Shown: positions 1-11,925 of the stretch, piece after piece
Position numbering within the stretch: position 1 is the stretch's first letter
Layout of the letters: each line of letters opens with the position of its first letter
DNA from: Cyanophora paradoxa
Lineage: Eukaryota > Glaucocystophyceae > Cyanophorales > Cyanophoraceae
Direction of reading: 5' to 3'
Assembly (NCBI GenBank): GCA_004431415.1
Contig: QPMI01000113.1
Coordinates: 62,001-126,000, forward strand
DNA length: 64,000 bases
Made by a program: the position numbers and the translations under genes
Notes under the pieces: generated by a model
What the model saw: only the letters and a program-made list of their open reading frames with translations
Told to the model about the DNA's origin: nothing
Databases searched by the model: none

Positions 1-658
1 CCCCCCGGCCCTCTTCCCCTGCCCCAGCTCAGCGGGGCGGCAGGTGGCACGGGCGCGCGAAGGGCTTCGTGCAACTCCTGGCGACCACCACCTTCTCGTT
101 CACGCTCACTGTTTCCTTCGACCCGGCCCCCGGCGCCCGCGGCCAGCAGGAGGTGGCGCGCCCCGCCGCGCCCCGTGCCCCGGGCCTCACCCCCTTCACC
201 CTGCAGGTCTGGGTGCTGTACGCGCGGAAGAACGTTTCGGCGGGCGCGCAGGGGAGCTTCTGGCAGCGGTACGGCTCCACGGCTGCCATCCTCATCTTCT
301 TCGTCGGTGCGCGCACCCGCGCCGCCGTGCCCCCGTGCCGTGGAGCCTCACTGCTCACCCCTGCAGTCTCCAAGCTCTTCCGCATGAAGTTCAAGACACA
401 GCGGGGGGTGCCCCCGGCGGCCCAGCGGGCGCGCCTCCTCGCGCAGAAGCGGGCGCAGGAGAAGCAGGTGCGGCGGGGGGCGGACGTGCCTGCCAAGGCG
501 GGGCCCTGACGCGGGGGCGGGGCGCGCAGGGCGGCAAGGACGTGCAGAAGGCGATCTCGATGCTGACGCGCCCCAAGGAGGGCGACGAGCGGCCCGTCCC
601 CGCGCCACCCGCCGACGCCGGCGGCGGCGTCCTCGCCGAGACCAAGAAGGAGAGCTGA
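1..658 (+). CDS. C-terminal part of a membrane protein (5' end outside the window)
   Basis: I do not recognise this protein. Coding exons can be followed through GT-AG introns: one ends near 119, the next runs about 209-305 and encodes YGSTAAILIFFV, a likely membrane segment. Another runs about 367-468 and encodes a basic, charged stretch (KLFRMKFKTQRG, then QKRAQEKQ). The last runs about 532-658 and ends in ETKKES and TGA. The order is extracytoplasmic segment, one membrane span, basic cytosolic tail. Introns are C-rich and end in GCAG or CAG like those of neighbouring genes. It converges on the Smr gene downstream. The family is unresolved because the N-terminal domains lie outside the window. 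Confidence 0.5.
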   Translation, partial: PPALFPCPSSAGRQVARAREGLRATPGDHHLLVHAHCFLRPGPRRPRPAGGGAPRRAPCPGPHPLHPAGLGAVRAEERFGGRAGELLAAVRLHGCHPHLLRRCAHPRRRAPVPWSLTAHPCSLQALPHEVQDTAGGAPGGPAGAPPRAEAGAGEAGAAGGGRACQGGALTRGRGAQGGKDVQKAISMLTRPKEGDERPVPAPPADAGGGVLAETKKES

Positions 659-775
659 GGCGTCCCGCCCCCGGCGCCGCCCTCCCCGCGGCGACTGCGA
701 CCTCGATTTGGAAACTTGCGCGTTTTAGTTCCTGTTGAATCTAGCTGCCGAGCGAGAAAGAGCGGCGGGCCCGCG

Positions 776-1864
776 CTACTGGACGGGGCACCCTATCCTC
801 GCGACCGGGGAGGGGGCGGGGGCCGCCGGCGCGCCGCCGCCGCCGCCGCCGCCCTCGTCGGCGGGGGCCGAGGGCGGGGCGCCGCAGACGGCCCAGCGGA
901 AGGAGTCGAGCTCGGGGGGAGCTGCAGGCCCCGCGCCCCGCAGAGCGCGAGCGAGAGGGCCGCACCCCGCGCAGTCCTTCGCCGACGGCAGCGAGCGCGC
1001 CGCCGAGCGCGCCGACCCGAGCAGCCGCGCCGACGCCGCCGCCGCGAGCGCCGAGAAGCTGCTCTCCTGCGGCGGTGGGGCCGGGGCGGCCGCGGGGTCG
1101 AGGCCGGGGCGGGGACGGGCTCCGGGGCGGGGCGGGCGGCTCGGGGACGCTCTGGCCGGGGCGGGCCCCGACGTAGACGAGGAGGGCGCCGGCGTCCCGC
1201 GGGTCCCGTCGCCACGGCGCGTTCCTCGCCACGAGGCTTTGCTCCACCGCCGCCCGCACGGGGCCCGCCCCCGCCAGCGCCGGCGCCGGCGACGCCTCCA
1301 GCCGGCTCGTCTCGCCGACGTACACCTTGACCCAGCCGGCGAAGCCGCGGCGGGCGCGGGCGTCTAGACAGGCGCCGAGCATGTGGACCGCCTCCTTCGA
1401 GTGCAGACCCAGCAGGTCCACATGTTCCGCTTCCTCGTCCCGGTTCCGGCTCTGCGCCGTCGCCGTCGGCGGTCGCTGGCGCGGCGGCGGGGCGCGCGGA
1501 GCGGCCGCCGGGCGGGGCGAGCGGCACCTCGAAGATCTCCTGGCAGGCGCGCTCGTGTGCCTGTAGCCGCCCCCGTTCCTCCGCTGTCGCAGCGCCGCGG
1601 AGTTTGTTAGCCGTTTCTCTGTCGCCGTGCGCTGCTGCGATCTGCTCAACGCGGCGTGAGCGATGCGCACGCAATCGAAGCCCGCGGCGTCACCTTTGCC
1701 TGCGCCTGCGCGTCAGCCAGGGAAGCTGCGCATGCAGCGCTGGCGGGAAGGCGCCTGTTGTATGAAGGCATCTCGTCGTCGCGCGTGGTCTTCAATGCGG
1801 AAAGCGACTGGAGATTAGAGGCTTCGAACTTCGGCTTCTTGAAAGCTATGGACAAGCGAGCCAT
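776..1864 (-). CDS. DUF1771-Smr domain protein
   Basis: An N-terminal DUF1771-like helical region (AHGDRETANKLRGAA, then AHERACQEIFE) is followed by an Smr domain (DLLGLHSKEAVHML, WVKVYVGE, later LLVYVG). Smr domains are usually nucleic-acid nicking or binding modules; the eukaryotic DUF1771-Smr combination occurs in N4BP2-like proteins. The first intron is 1642-1693 and the second starts at 1527, with the Smr exon resuming near 1451. The most likely last exon ends GCPVQ with TAG at 776-778 after a Gly/Ala/Pro-rich stretch. The start could be 1864 or the in-frame ATG at 1771. The Smr first position reads LLGLH rather than the common LHGLH, so one His is replaced. The domain call is firm; the exons 3' of the Smr domain are tentative. 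Confidence 0.7.
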
Positions 1865-2013
1865 GCACCTTCGGCGAGCAACCTGTACTCGGCGCCGTGC
1901 AGGTGGAGATGGGCTTCGAGCGCATCCATCGAGCGACTCGCTCCGGCCGGGCCTCTCAGTCTCTTACCGAAGAGCCATCAACCAGTCAGCGGCGACTCGT
2001 ATACCCCTGCACG

Positions 2014-3030
2014 ATGAGCTTTCAGAGCTTCGTGGCCGTCCCGCTCTCGTCTGCGGCACCGGCAGCTGCCTTATCGTGCGCCGGGGTCCGGCTCCGTGCA
2101 GCTGCGCCCGTCATCTCGGCTGGCGCCGCCGGTGTCTCCCGTTCTGTTCGCTCACGCATCGGGAGAGAGTTCACAGCTGAGCGCGGTGCTGTGCTCGTTG
2201 TGTGTGAGAGCAGCAAGCAGCCGGAGGAGCCCGAAGGTGGAATTGAAAGCTAATGATATCGATGCGCCGGCCGGCCGCTGACAGTCGGGCGTGCAGCCAA
2301 GCCGAGGGTCGACTGGGACAGGGCATGGTCGAGCTTCTCTCGGAGCACGTCGCCGGACGCCGAGCCGGCCGAGCCGGCTGCGCCGGCGCCGACGGAGGAT
2401 GAGCAGACGCCGGAGGAGCGCTTGAGGGCAGCACGGTGCGAGCCGTTGAGCGCCGGAGAGAATAGAGCTGAGCTGTATTGATATCGCGCTGTCTGATAAC
2501 ACCCGCAGCGCCCGCGCCGACGAGGTCAAGAAGTCGCGGGAAAGCCGCACGTTCTCCCGCGAGGCGCCGCGCATCATGGACTACAACGAGATCGGTGGCA
2601 GGCTCTTCAGCGTGAGCGTTGTCTGCTTCTGTGTCGGGGCGCCCGTATCGCTGGGTGGGCCCGTGAGACATTACCCGGCTCGCTAGCGCTCTAGATCTAG
2701 ATCTATAAGAGGCCTCTGTTTGCCGTGCTGCCCCACCGCTAGCGGTCGTCATATTGCTCATTAAGCATTATTGTTTTGCTCTCTCATTTTCTCCGGCGCC
2801 TTTCCCTGCGCCGGGATTGCCCTCCGAGGCTCTCAGCACAAACCGACATATGCATCTCACAGGCCTGGTCGAACCCGGACGCGCTCTTGCTCGGCATGCT
2901 AGGGACGATCCTGCTGCTCATGTTCTACCTCAGCGCCGGCGCCGAGATCCGCGAGCGCTCTCGCATGGTCCAGCTCGACAGCGCCGCGGTGGAGCTCCAG
3001 CGCCAGGCGCCGGCGCCCGACAGGCGGTAG
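2014..3030 (+). CDS. putative plastid-targeted single-span membrane protein
   Basis: Four exons join in frame: 2014-2236, 2285-2435, 2509-2611 and 2863-3030, all with GT-AG introns. The N terminus (MSFQSFVAVPLSSAAPAAAL, then Ala/Val/Arg/Ser-rich) looks like a plastid transit peptide: hydroxylated, almost no acidic residues. A Pro/Glu-rich acidic linker follows, then a charged stretch (ADEVKKSRESRTFSRE), then one membrane span (ALLLGMLGTILLLMFYL) and a short charged C terminus ending PAPDRR. The expected location is the plastid envelope or thylakoid. The family is unknown to me. It lies head to head with the Smr gene, about 150 bp away. Confidence 0.65.
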
Positions 3031-3529
3031 TGGCCTGCCGCTGTGCTTGCCCCGCGCCCGCCGCACTGCGGCACCTTCCGCCTGTAAATAATGTGTCTAA
3101 ACAACCGTGCCGCCGGCGGCGCCCGGCTGTGCTGTTGCCGTCGACGTCAACTTGTCGGGAGGCGCTCACGGGCTGGCCTATGGGCTCTGTTCAGGTCTAT
3201 GGCTGCCGCACTGCACTTGATCAGCGTAGTTGGCGTTAGAGCTGCGTCGACGTCGAGCTCGTCCGCCTTGCACGTGCAGTACTGCGTTCGCCCCCACTTG
3301 CCGGCAAGAGTACTTGTACCCCCCTCCGTCGGCTCCCCGGCCGCCCCCGAGCCTCCCGTCAGCAAGAGGCGGGCAGCTTACAAGCGCAGGCGAGTTGCAG
3401 CTAACACCCTGCGACCGCTTTGGGGAGCGTCTTCAGCGGGACGCTCGCATTTGAACGCCGCAACGATCGGCGCCGCAGAGCGGCCCGCACGCAGCGCCAC
3501 AGCATTGCCATCCACAAAGAAGCGCGCCC
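3031..3529. other. intergenic stretch, no gene recognised
   Basis: It lies between two plus-strand genes. Several open frames exist but none has family signatures or consistent splice structure; they reflect the GC-rich composition. It presumably holds the 3' UTR of the plastid protein gene and the promoter of the ROCO gene. Confidence 0.4.
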
Positions 3530-5517
3530 ATGGCGTCAGCGGGCTGGGGCCCGGGCGCGTTGCTGCGAAGATTGCAATTGGGCGCGTCACGCCGACGACC
3601 AGCAAAGCGGGCCAAGCTCCTGATCGTCGGCCCTCCGAGTGGTGCGCACGGGTTGCCGAGCGATTTGCGATCGTGACGCCGCCGCGCGGGACGCAGCGGG
3701 AAAGTCGTCACTCGCGAAGCAGCTCGCGTGCGGCTGCGACTCAGCGGCGGGTGTCTCCGTGCGCGTCGGTGTGCACGTGTGGGACGCGCCTGGCGGCGTC
3801 CGCGCGACCTGCTGGGACCTGCGGGGCGAAGTCTCGGCCGTCCCCTCCCTCCCGCCGGCGCTGGCGAGCCCCGGCTGCGCCGTGCTCCTCGTCTTCGACC
3901 TGCGTGCTGACCCGGAGCCGCCCGCCGGGGCCGGCCTGCGCGCCTGGGTGCACGCCGTGCGGGCGTGGGCCCCCGGGGCGCCGCTGCTCGTCGCCGGCAC
4001 GCACTGGGGCGCCCGGGGCCCGGGACCCCGCCGACGCCTCCCTCGCCCGCGCCCTCGCCGGCGCCCCGCTCGCCCTCGTCGACTCCGTCTCCGGTACCCC
4101 CGCCCGCGTTCTGGGCCCCTCGCCGGGGGCGCCGTGACGGTTCCGCCAGGGCGGGGCGTGGCGGGGCTGGGAGAGGCGCTGGGGGCCCTCCTGGGGGCGC
4201 TCCCCTGCGCCTCGCACCCGTGCGCGGCCTCCTGGACGAGGCTCGCCGACCGCCTCCACTCCCTCCGCCTCTCCCGCCCCGGCGTGCGCCCCGCCCGCAC
4301 CCCACCCGCCCCTCCCCGCGCGCCGGCGCCGGCCGACGGGGCGGCAGGCGATGACGGGGGAGGGCTTCGCGGCGTGGGCGGCGAGGCAGCGCGGCTGCCC
4401 GCCCCTCGACGAGCTCCCCGCCGCCCTCCGCGCCCTCGCCTCCTGGGGCGCCTGCCTCCACCTCCCCGAGGCGCGTGCCCCCGCCCCTCCAGGCGCGGCG
4501 TCCCTTCGTTAACCCCCTCCCCGCAGCTCGGCCTCGTCTTCCCCCACCCCGGCGCCGCCCTCGCCGCCGCCTGCGAGCTGAAGGCGTACCCCCTCCTCCA
4601 GGGCATCGGGTGCGCCCCGGACCCGACCCCGCCTCCCGGGCCGCCGCCCACGCCCTCCTCCTTCCCCGTAGCTGGCTCCCTTCGGAAGTGCTCTCGTGTG
4701 CACCCCTCTGCGACGGCGCCCCTTCCGACTCCTTCCTCGGCCTCGTCCACGTGCGGCCCCCCCGCCCGCTCCGGCCGCGCCGCTCGAAACGCCCTCGCAG
4801 GCGTTGGGCGCCGCCCTCCCCGCCGGAGGCGGCTGGAGCGTCGTGCCCGCCCTCCTGCCCCGGGGCCCGCCGGCCGGGCACCCCCTCGTCCCCCGCCTCG
4901 AGGCTGCCCGCGCCTCCGCCCCGCCGCCCGCCGCCGCTTCCTCCCCGCCTTCCTCCCCCCGCCTTCCTCGCGCGGGTGGCGCTGGGGCGGGGCCGGGGCG
5001 GGCCCGCTGGGGGAGGGCGCGCCGTGCGTGTGGGCGACGGGGCGCTGGTGGGCGGGGCGGGCGCTGGCGCTGCTGGAGGCGCGCGAGGGCGCCCTCCAGG
5101 CCGAGCTCTGGGGCGACGCCGCCGCCGCCCTCCTCGCCGCCCTCCGCCGTCCCGCCGCCGCCGCCGCCGCCGCCTACGGCGCGGCCGCCTGCGCCGAGGT
5201 CGGCCTCTGCACCGCCTGCGACCGCCAGTGGCCCCTCGGCGACCTCGCAACGGTCCCACCCCGCCCGCCCGCCCCGCCCGCCCCGCCCGCCCCGCGCACG
5301 CCCCTCACCGGCCCCGGCGCAGGACTCCAGTTCCGAAGCACACGATGCGGCCCTCTGCCCGAGCTGCGCCCTCTGCGGGCCCTCCGAAGTGGCGGTCCTG
5401 CTGGGGCGGGCGCCCGCTGGGAAACCGCGCACACCCCCCGCCATCGTCTCCTTCCCATCCGGGGAAGGGTACGGGGTTGCCACCCCCGTCGCCGTCCGCC
5501 CCCCGGACGCCGCCTGA
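3530..5517 (+). CDS. ROCO-type protein (Roc GTPase plus COR-like region)
   Basis: The ATG at 3530 opens MASAGWGPGALLRRL and leads into KLLIVGPPS. A 55-nt intron (3642-3696) splits the P-loop, which rejoins as GPPSAGKSS. Downstream are a WD-[AG]-P-G-G switch II equivalent (HVWDAPGG), hydrophobic core strands (CAVLLVFDLRA) and LLVAGTHW, typical of Roc domains. COR-like segments follow in separate exons: LRALASWGACLHLP with LGLVFPHPG near 4410-4600, WLPSEVLSC near 4671, and WSVVPALLPRG near 4830-4870. Late exons carry CTACDRQW and LCPSCALCG, suggesting a small Cys-rich, possibly zinc-binding tail. No LRR or kinase domain is seen, so this is a short ROCO. The Roc C-terminal helix (DPADASLARAL, near 4025) is in another frame than the preceding exon, which points to a one-base error or a missed intron. 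Confidence 0.65.
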
Positions 5518-5839
5518 GCCGAGGTCCCCGCATTCTCCAGTGTTGTTGTCGTTCGCCTTGCTGCAGTGCACCTTTCAGTCCGAGCTAATGCGATTTCCAG
5601 TCGATGCAGTCCTTCTTTCAATTCGTGCTTAGGTGTGTTCGTCAGGACTATAAATTAGTGTAAGACCATTGTATCTACTTCGCAGATAGACGTTGACGAA
5701 GACGCGGAGCGATGCACGCGATTCAATGATTGCGAGGCCCCGAGGCGGCGGGGCGGGGCGGGGAGATCGGGGAGGCAGCGAGGCGGTGCGGGCACGGAGA
5801 GGACCCGGGCCAGGGGGGCGGGGAGACGAGGCGGGGGCG
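5518..5839. other. intergenic region between convergent genes
   Basis: It is less GC-rich than the flanking exons and holds only the presumed 3' UTRs of the ROCO gene (+) and the two-span membrane protein gene (-). I see no gene or clear repeat. Confidence 0.4.
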
Positions 5840-7066
5840 CTACAGGTGGATGCTGACGTGCTTGCGGCGCGGCTGCGGCTGCGGCTGCGGCTGCCGGTGG
5901 CCCCCGAAGATGCCCCCCGTGAGGCGGGACCAGAGGGCCGGCTCGGGGGCCGGGGGCGGGGGCGGGGGCGCCCCCTCGCCGCCCCCGCGGTAGGCGACGG
6001 GCGGGGCGAGGACGCCGGAGCCCGAGGTGGAGCCCGAGGCGGAGCCGGCGGCCGAGGCCCGCTTCGGGCCGCCGCCCCTCCGCCCCTCCGCCTCCTCCGA
6101 GCCCATCGGGGGCGACGGCCACTGCACCAGCGCCTGCGGGGCGGCTCGAGGGGGAGGAGCGGGGAGGGGGTACGGGGCGGACCTCGATGCCGGCGAGCTT
6201 CTCCTCGGGGGAGGCGAAGACCATGGCGGGGTCGGGGCGGGGCCCCGCGAGCCAGCGCGCGGCGCCCCGCGGCACGGCGCCGATCTCGTAGCAGGCCTCG
6301 TCGCCCTCTCGCTGCAGCCGGATGAGCGCGCCGACCTTCTTCCAGCGCCGCCGCGCCCGCGCCGCCGGCTCCTCCTCCCCCTCCTCCGGCGTGCTGTACC
6401 CCGTCGACGGCCGCCACCCCGCCCCCGCGCCGTACGGCATCGAGGCCCGCCGGCGGTCCCCGGGGGGGTACGGCGACTGGAAGACGGAGCCGGCGCGGCC
6501 GCGGCGGCCCGTCGAGCGCCGGCGGTGCATGTTGAGCGCGATCTGGGCGTGCTGGCTCAGAGCAGAGGGAAGTGGGGGGGGGGGGAAGCGGGAGGGGTAC
6601 GGCGCGCCTGGGAGACGACCTCGGTCATGGCCTCGGAGTACTCGAAGTGGGTCCCCTTCTCGTCCCTGACCTCCGCGGCGAGCATGTTGCGCAGCTTCTT
6701 CAGCCGCTCCCGGATCTCCGCCTGCGACTGCTGCGCCCCCGCCTTGTCCACGAACGAGACGTCCGCGAGCTGCGCCGCCGGCACCCGTCAGCGCGGGGCG
6801 GCTGCTGCAGGGCAGGGCGCGGGGCGGGCCTTGATGTCGAGGGCGAAGAGGGAGCGGAAGTCGACGCGGCGCCCCAGGTGCTTCTTCACCGCCCGCTCGA
6901 ACACCTGCCGCCCCGCCCGCCGACCCCTGAGGCCCCGCGACGCCGCCCCGCCCTGGGGCGCGCGGGGGCGGCGGGGGCGCACCCACTGGTTGTACTGGAA
7001 GGCGAGGGCTCCGAGGGTCAGCGAGACGGCCGTCCAGAGCGCACCCCTGCGCCCCCACCGCCGTGA

Positions 7067-7107
<41 letters not shown>

Positions 7108-8721
7108 TGGGGCGCACCAGTCACCGAACATCTGGGGGAACGAGTACTGCGCGCACCGCCCGGGGGCGCTCAGCAGAGGGGGCGGAGGCGGGGCGGGGCG
7201 GGGCGCGGGGCGGGCACCGGGGTGTAGGCGTCGCGGACGTAGACGTCGTTCATGCGGAGGAAGAAGGTGAGGATGGGGGCGCCGGGGACCCAGGTCTCGC
7301 CCTGCGCCGTCATCGTCGTCTCCGTGATCATCGAGAGGTTGTACACCTGGCGCCGCGCTCAGGCGGGGCGAGGGGGGCGGGGGCGGGGCTGCGGGGGCGG
7401 GGGGCGGGCCCTGTCGACGCCGTCGAGGTAGATGCGGGGGCTGATGGTGACGCGGCGCGGGGCGACGAGGAGGTCGATCGAGTGGGCGACCTCGGGGACG
7501 ACGAAGTAGCGCCGCGTGAACGCGTGCACCGTCGACTCCCGCAGCTCCGAGTCGTAGTCCTCTGCCCCCGCGCCCCAGAGTCGGGCCGAGGCGGAGGGGG
7601 AGAGGGAGGCGCGCGGAGGCCCCCGGCACCGTAGTACAGCCAGATCGTGTACTTGCTGCGGGGCCCGAGGGGTGAGCGGCGGGGCGGCGGAACGGGGTGC
7701 GGGGCCGGCGTCGGGGGGCGCACAGCTGCACGACCTGCGCGGGAATGGGAGACGTCGGCGACCGTTCACATGCGCGCGGGGCACGGGGCGGCGGGAGCAG
7801 CGGCGCACCGCCTGCCGGATGACGGTGATGTTCTTGCACTCGGGCCGCCCGCTGCACAGCGCGACCTGCACGCTGCGCCCGGGGTCTGCGGCGGCGCGGG
7901 GGCGCGAGGGCCGGGAGGGGGGTACCGGACGTAGCGGTAGGTGAGGTCCTTGAACTGGCCCTGCACCCCCGTGTTCTTGATGGCGGGGCAGAGGTAGTAG
8001 GGGCTCGCGTCCGGCCGGTCCGGCACGCTGCAGTTCGTCAGCAGCCCGAGCTGCCGGTTCACTCGCGTGCGGTTGGAGCTCACGGGCCCCAGCTGCCGGC
8101 GGCGTTGGTGGGGCGGGGCTTGGGCGGGCGGCGAGCGGGGCCCGGGGGCGGGGCGCGCCTGCGTCGTCTCGCGGAAGGAGACGGTGAAGATAGAGGGGTC
8201 GTACGCGTTGGCGTCGCGCTCCGTCTCGATCGCCAGCTGCCGGGGGTGCGGGGCGGGGGCGTCGGCGTCGGGGGCGGCGGGGGCGGGGCGGCGGGGCGGG
8301 GGCGGGGCGCACGGCGAGGTAGGAGGCGGCGTTGACGACGACCTGCTGCTCGGGCGTCGTCGCCAGCGTCGTCGTCGTCTTCGAGATGTTGCCCCGCACG
8401 AAGTCGTTCAGCGTGTACCTGCCCCGCCACCCCGGCGCTCTGTGCCCCGCCGCGGCCGAGCGCGTGGCGGACGCGCCGCGCGGCGGGGCGCACCCGATGA
8501 AGGCCAGCAGCAGGAAGGCGCACAGGACGGTCAGGAATGCTCCAACCTGCGTCCGCACTGCGGCAGGGTCGGCAACGCTGCGTGTGCGGCGCGGCGCGGC
8601 GCGCTTGGGCACCGACTGCGTATTGGTACTGCGCAAGTCAAAAGTAAGCAGGCGACGACGGAGCGCGCGTGCACAGGGCGGGCGGAAGGATAACCTGCGG
8701 CGCGAACTCAAACGCGTCCAT
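5840..8721 (-). CDS. two-span membrane protein with large extracytoplasmic loop
   Basis: Many short exons can be read. The start at 8721 gives MDAFEFAPQ, spliced to VGAFLTVLCAFLLLAFI (first membrane span). A long loop follows with N-glycosylation sequons (NCS, NIS) and cysteines (LLTNCSVPD, VALCSGRPECKN), then FLRMNDVYVRDAYTP, QMFGDW and the second span (ALWTAVSLTLGALAFQ). After it come a basic helix (QVFERAVKKHLGRR), a charged coiled-coil-like stretch (SQAEIRERLKKLRNML) and a Pro/Gly/Arg-rich tail ending RRKHVSIHL. The layout of short N terminus, span, big loop, R-x-Y segment, span and cytosolic tail resembles a protist family often annotated as putative transmembrane or cation channel proteins. 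That assignment is an impression only. An upstream in-frame TGA supports the chosen start. A (GGC)n run lies near the second-span exon. Confidence 0.5.
7063..7107. repeat. (GGC)n trinucleotide run
   Basis: About a dozen consecutive GGC triplets lie next to the second-span exon of the two-span membrane protein gene, probably in an intron. Read on the minus strand it would be a GCC run coding polyalanine. Confidence 0.8.
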
Positions 8722-9204
8722 CCCCTTGAAGCCGAGCAGCGGGCTGCGCGTGAAAGCTCAGTCTCATTGTCTCTGGCTTGCAACCGGCGCACTTCAGCTT
8801 TGATCGCTTCAGGAGGTGCTTCATCGTTCTCTGTGTCTTCGCTCCCGGCGTTTTATGCGTCTTCGCTCCCGGCTTCGCGCGGCTGGCCGGGCCTGTTGAG
8901 TTCCAAGCCCGGCCCTCCTCCTTCTTCCACGGCAGCTTCAGCTTGATGCCGAGCGGCATCGCTGATCAAAATCGGAGTATGCGGCGGTCTCCTAAGTTCT
9001 TAGCTGCGCCGGCAGTCGCTGGAGCTCTGCGAGCAGCCGCAGCTCCGGACCATGTGGGGGCGTCGTGAAGCGCTAGCTAGCAAATGAAAGTCACGCGAAG
9101 GCGGCGGCTCCTTGCGCAAGCAGGGCTGAGGGCTCGGAGGTTTCCTGGGCAGCGCTGGGCTCCAGGTGTGGGGGTAGAGGTCACTTCGTTCGGAGCACGT
9201 TCAG
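8722..9204. promoter_or_regulatory. divergent intergenic region
   Basis: The two-span membrane protein gene (-) and TBCE (+) start from opposite edges, so both promoters lie here. Near 8836-8875 the phrase CGTCTTCGCTCCCGGC, or a close copy, occurs twice about 22 bp apart. No TATA box is evident. Confidence 0.4.
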
Positions 9205-11894
9205 ATGGAGACCTCGAGCAGCGCCTGGCCCGTCGGCAGGCGCGTCGTGTTTCAGGGGAGCAGGGCGACCGTTCGGTGGGCGGGCGCTCTGCCAGGCAAG
9301 GATGCCGCCGAGCTTTGGGTAGGCGTCGAGTGGGACGAGGAGGGCCGCGGCAAGCACGACGGGACCTACGCGCCGTCGGGAGACCGGCTGTTTAAGTGCG
9401 CCCCGGGCCAGGGCTCGTTCCTCAAGGCCGACAAGGTCGAGACGGGCGTGACGGTGCTGAGCGCGCTCAACGACCGCTACTGCGATGTAGACGCGGTACC
9501 GGACTCCGCTGCGGTGCGCTGCTGCGGGCGCGCGCTCGCGGGCGTGCTCCTGCTAAAAGGCGCAAATTTCGAAGGCCGGCGGGGCGGAGGGCGACCTGTA
9601 CGTGTACTCCGCCAAGTCGAAGCGGGTGCCCATCCAGCTAGTGGGCATGCAGAAGGTGGCGCAGAAGCAGAGCCGGCTCGACCAGCTCGCCAAGGCGCGC
9701 CGCCCGCCCCGCGCCGCGCGGCCCGTTTTGAATCTCGCGGGCCCCCGCAGGTCTCGCTGCGGGACGCGAACGTCGGCGACGTCGGCGGAGAGTCCGAAGT
9801 CGGCGCCGCCGCGCCCGGTGCGCCGCGACGCGGCCCCCGCGCGCGCTGGGCGCGCGCCGGGCGCTGACTGCCGGCGGCGGGAAGCGATCGAGGAGCTGGA
9901 CGTGGGGAACAACCTGCTGTGGGAGTGGGCCTCGGTGGGGCGCCTGGCGCGGCAGCTGCCGCGGCTGGCGACGCTGATGCTGACGGGGAACCGGATGCTC
10001 GCGGTGCCGGCGGGGGCGCCCGATCTCGCCGGCGCCTTCGCCGCGCTGCGCGTGCTCGTGCTCTCGGGGACGGGCCTCGCGTGGGGCGACGTGGCGCGCC
10101 TCGAGCCGCACGCGCCGCTCCTCGAGGAGCTGCACCTCTGCGGCAACGGCCTCCGCTCCCTCGCCGACGACGCCGCCTCCGACCCCGCCCCGGGCTTCCC
10201 CCGCCTCCGCCTCCTCAACGCCGAGGGCAACGCCCTCGACGACTGGGCCGAGATCTGGCGCCTCCGCCGCCTCCCCAGGTCCTCGCCCCGCCCGCGGCCT
10301 CCCCCACGGGCCGAGGCGGGGCGGGCGCAGGCTGGAGCGGCTGCTGCTGAGCGGGAACCCGCTGAAGGCCGTCTTCTACCGGGCGGAGGGGCCGGAGGGC
10401 GCGGCGCCCTTCGCGGCGCTGCGCGGCCTCTCCGCCAACGGCTGCGCCCTCGCCGACTGGTCCTCCATTGACGCCCTCGACCGCTTCCCGTGCCCCCTGC
10501 CCGCCCCTCGCCCCCGCCCCGCCCCGCCTCACCCGCTGTCCCGCAGCGCGCTGGTGGAGCTGCGGCTGCAGGGGAACCCCCTCTCGGACGCCCGCGGCGC
10601 CCTCTCCCCCGGCCTCGTCCGCCAGGCGCGGCCCGCCCCTCTGCGCCCCCGCCCGCAGGCCCCGCGCCGTGCCGCCGGCCGCCCCCCTCACCCGCGCTCC
10701 CGCAGCTGGTGATCGCACGTGTGGCGGCCCTCGAGACCCTCAACGGGGCGCCGTGCGGCCCACCCCGCCCCGCCCGCTCCCCAGGCCGACATCCCGCGCA
10801 GGTGCGGGCCAAGGAGCGCGTGGACGCCGAGAAGGCCTACATCCGCCTCTGCGCCGCCGAGGCCCGCCCCGCCCCCTCTCCCCCCACCCTCCTGCTGCCC
10901 CGCCGAGCGCCCCGCAGGCTGCGGCGGCGGGCCTGAGGGACCCCTCCGCCCTTTCCGACCCGCCCCGTCCGGTGCGCCGCCCCTCGCCGGCTGTTGCCGG
11001 GGGCGGCGCCGACGCGGCGGCAGGGGGCGCGGCGCCGCACCCGCGCCTGCGCCGCCTGATCGAGCTGCACGGGGCCCCCGACGTGCGCCCGGCTGCGCCC
11101 CGGCTGCGCTCCGCCCGCCGGCCCGCGTGACGCCGCCGGAACAGGCCTCGGCGAAGGCGGGCGGCTCTGGGGCCCCCGCCGGCCCCCTCTCCGACTCCAT
11201 CCTGAGTGCGCCCCGCCGGCGCGGGGCGGGCGGGGCGGCGGGGGGCGAGGCGGGGCGCAGGCGTGACGCTGGTGAGCCGGGCGACGGAGGCGAGGCCGGT
11301 GGCGCGGAAGCTCCCCGCCTCCATGACCGTCGCCAAGCTCAAGGTCCGCGCCCGCGCCTCTCGCCCCGCTCGCGCGGCGGGGCGCCGCTGAGGTCCCGCG
11401 CAGGTGCTCATGCAGCAGCTCTTCAAGGTCGAGGCGCGCCGCCAGCGCCTCTTCTACCGCGACTCCCCCGTGCGCCCCACGCGCTTCGCGCGCCCAGCGG
11501 CCGGGCGCGGGCCGAGCGGGGCGCAGGAGACGCCGTTCCGGGTGGAGCTGGAGGAGGAGCTGAAGGACCTCTCCTACTACGGCGCCGGCGACGGCGGCGA
11601 GATCGCCCTCGAGGAGGCCCGCCGCTTGTCGGGGGGGGGGACTCGACCGGGGCCGCCCCGGGGCTGACCGCGAGCCGCGGCGCGCAGTTCGACCCGCGGC
11701 GGGCGCAGGAGGAGGCGGAGCGGCGGCAGCGCGAGGAGCGCGCCCGCGAGGAGCGCCAGGTCCGCCCCACGCCGGCCCAGGGGCGCCCGAGGCGCCGGCG
11801 GCTGAGGCGAGGCGGCGGGGCGCAGCTGCGGGAGGTCGAGGCGCGCATGGGCGCCCAGGCGCGGGAGCACGCCCAGGGCAAGGCCCAGGCCCTT

Positions 11895-11925
<31 letters not shown>

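Noticed and set aside
741-1670. Long open frames across nearly the whole GC-rich part, often antisense to genes (for example 3433-5259 and 37178-39064 on the minus strand)
   Set aside because: They are Arg/Ala/Pro/Gly-rich shadows of high-GC exons and introns, without family motifs, and conflict with well-supported spliced genes.
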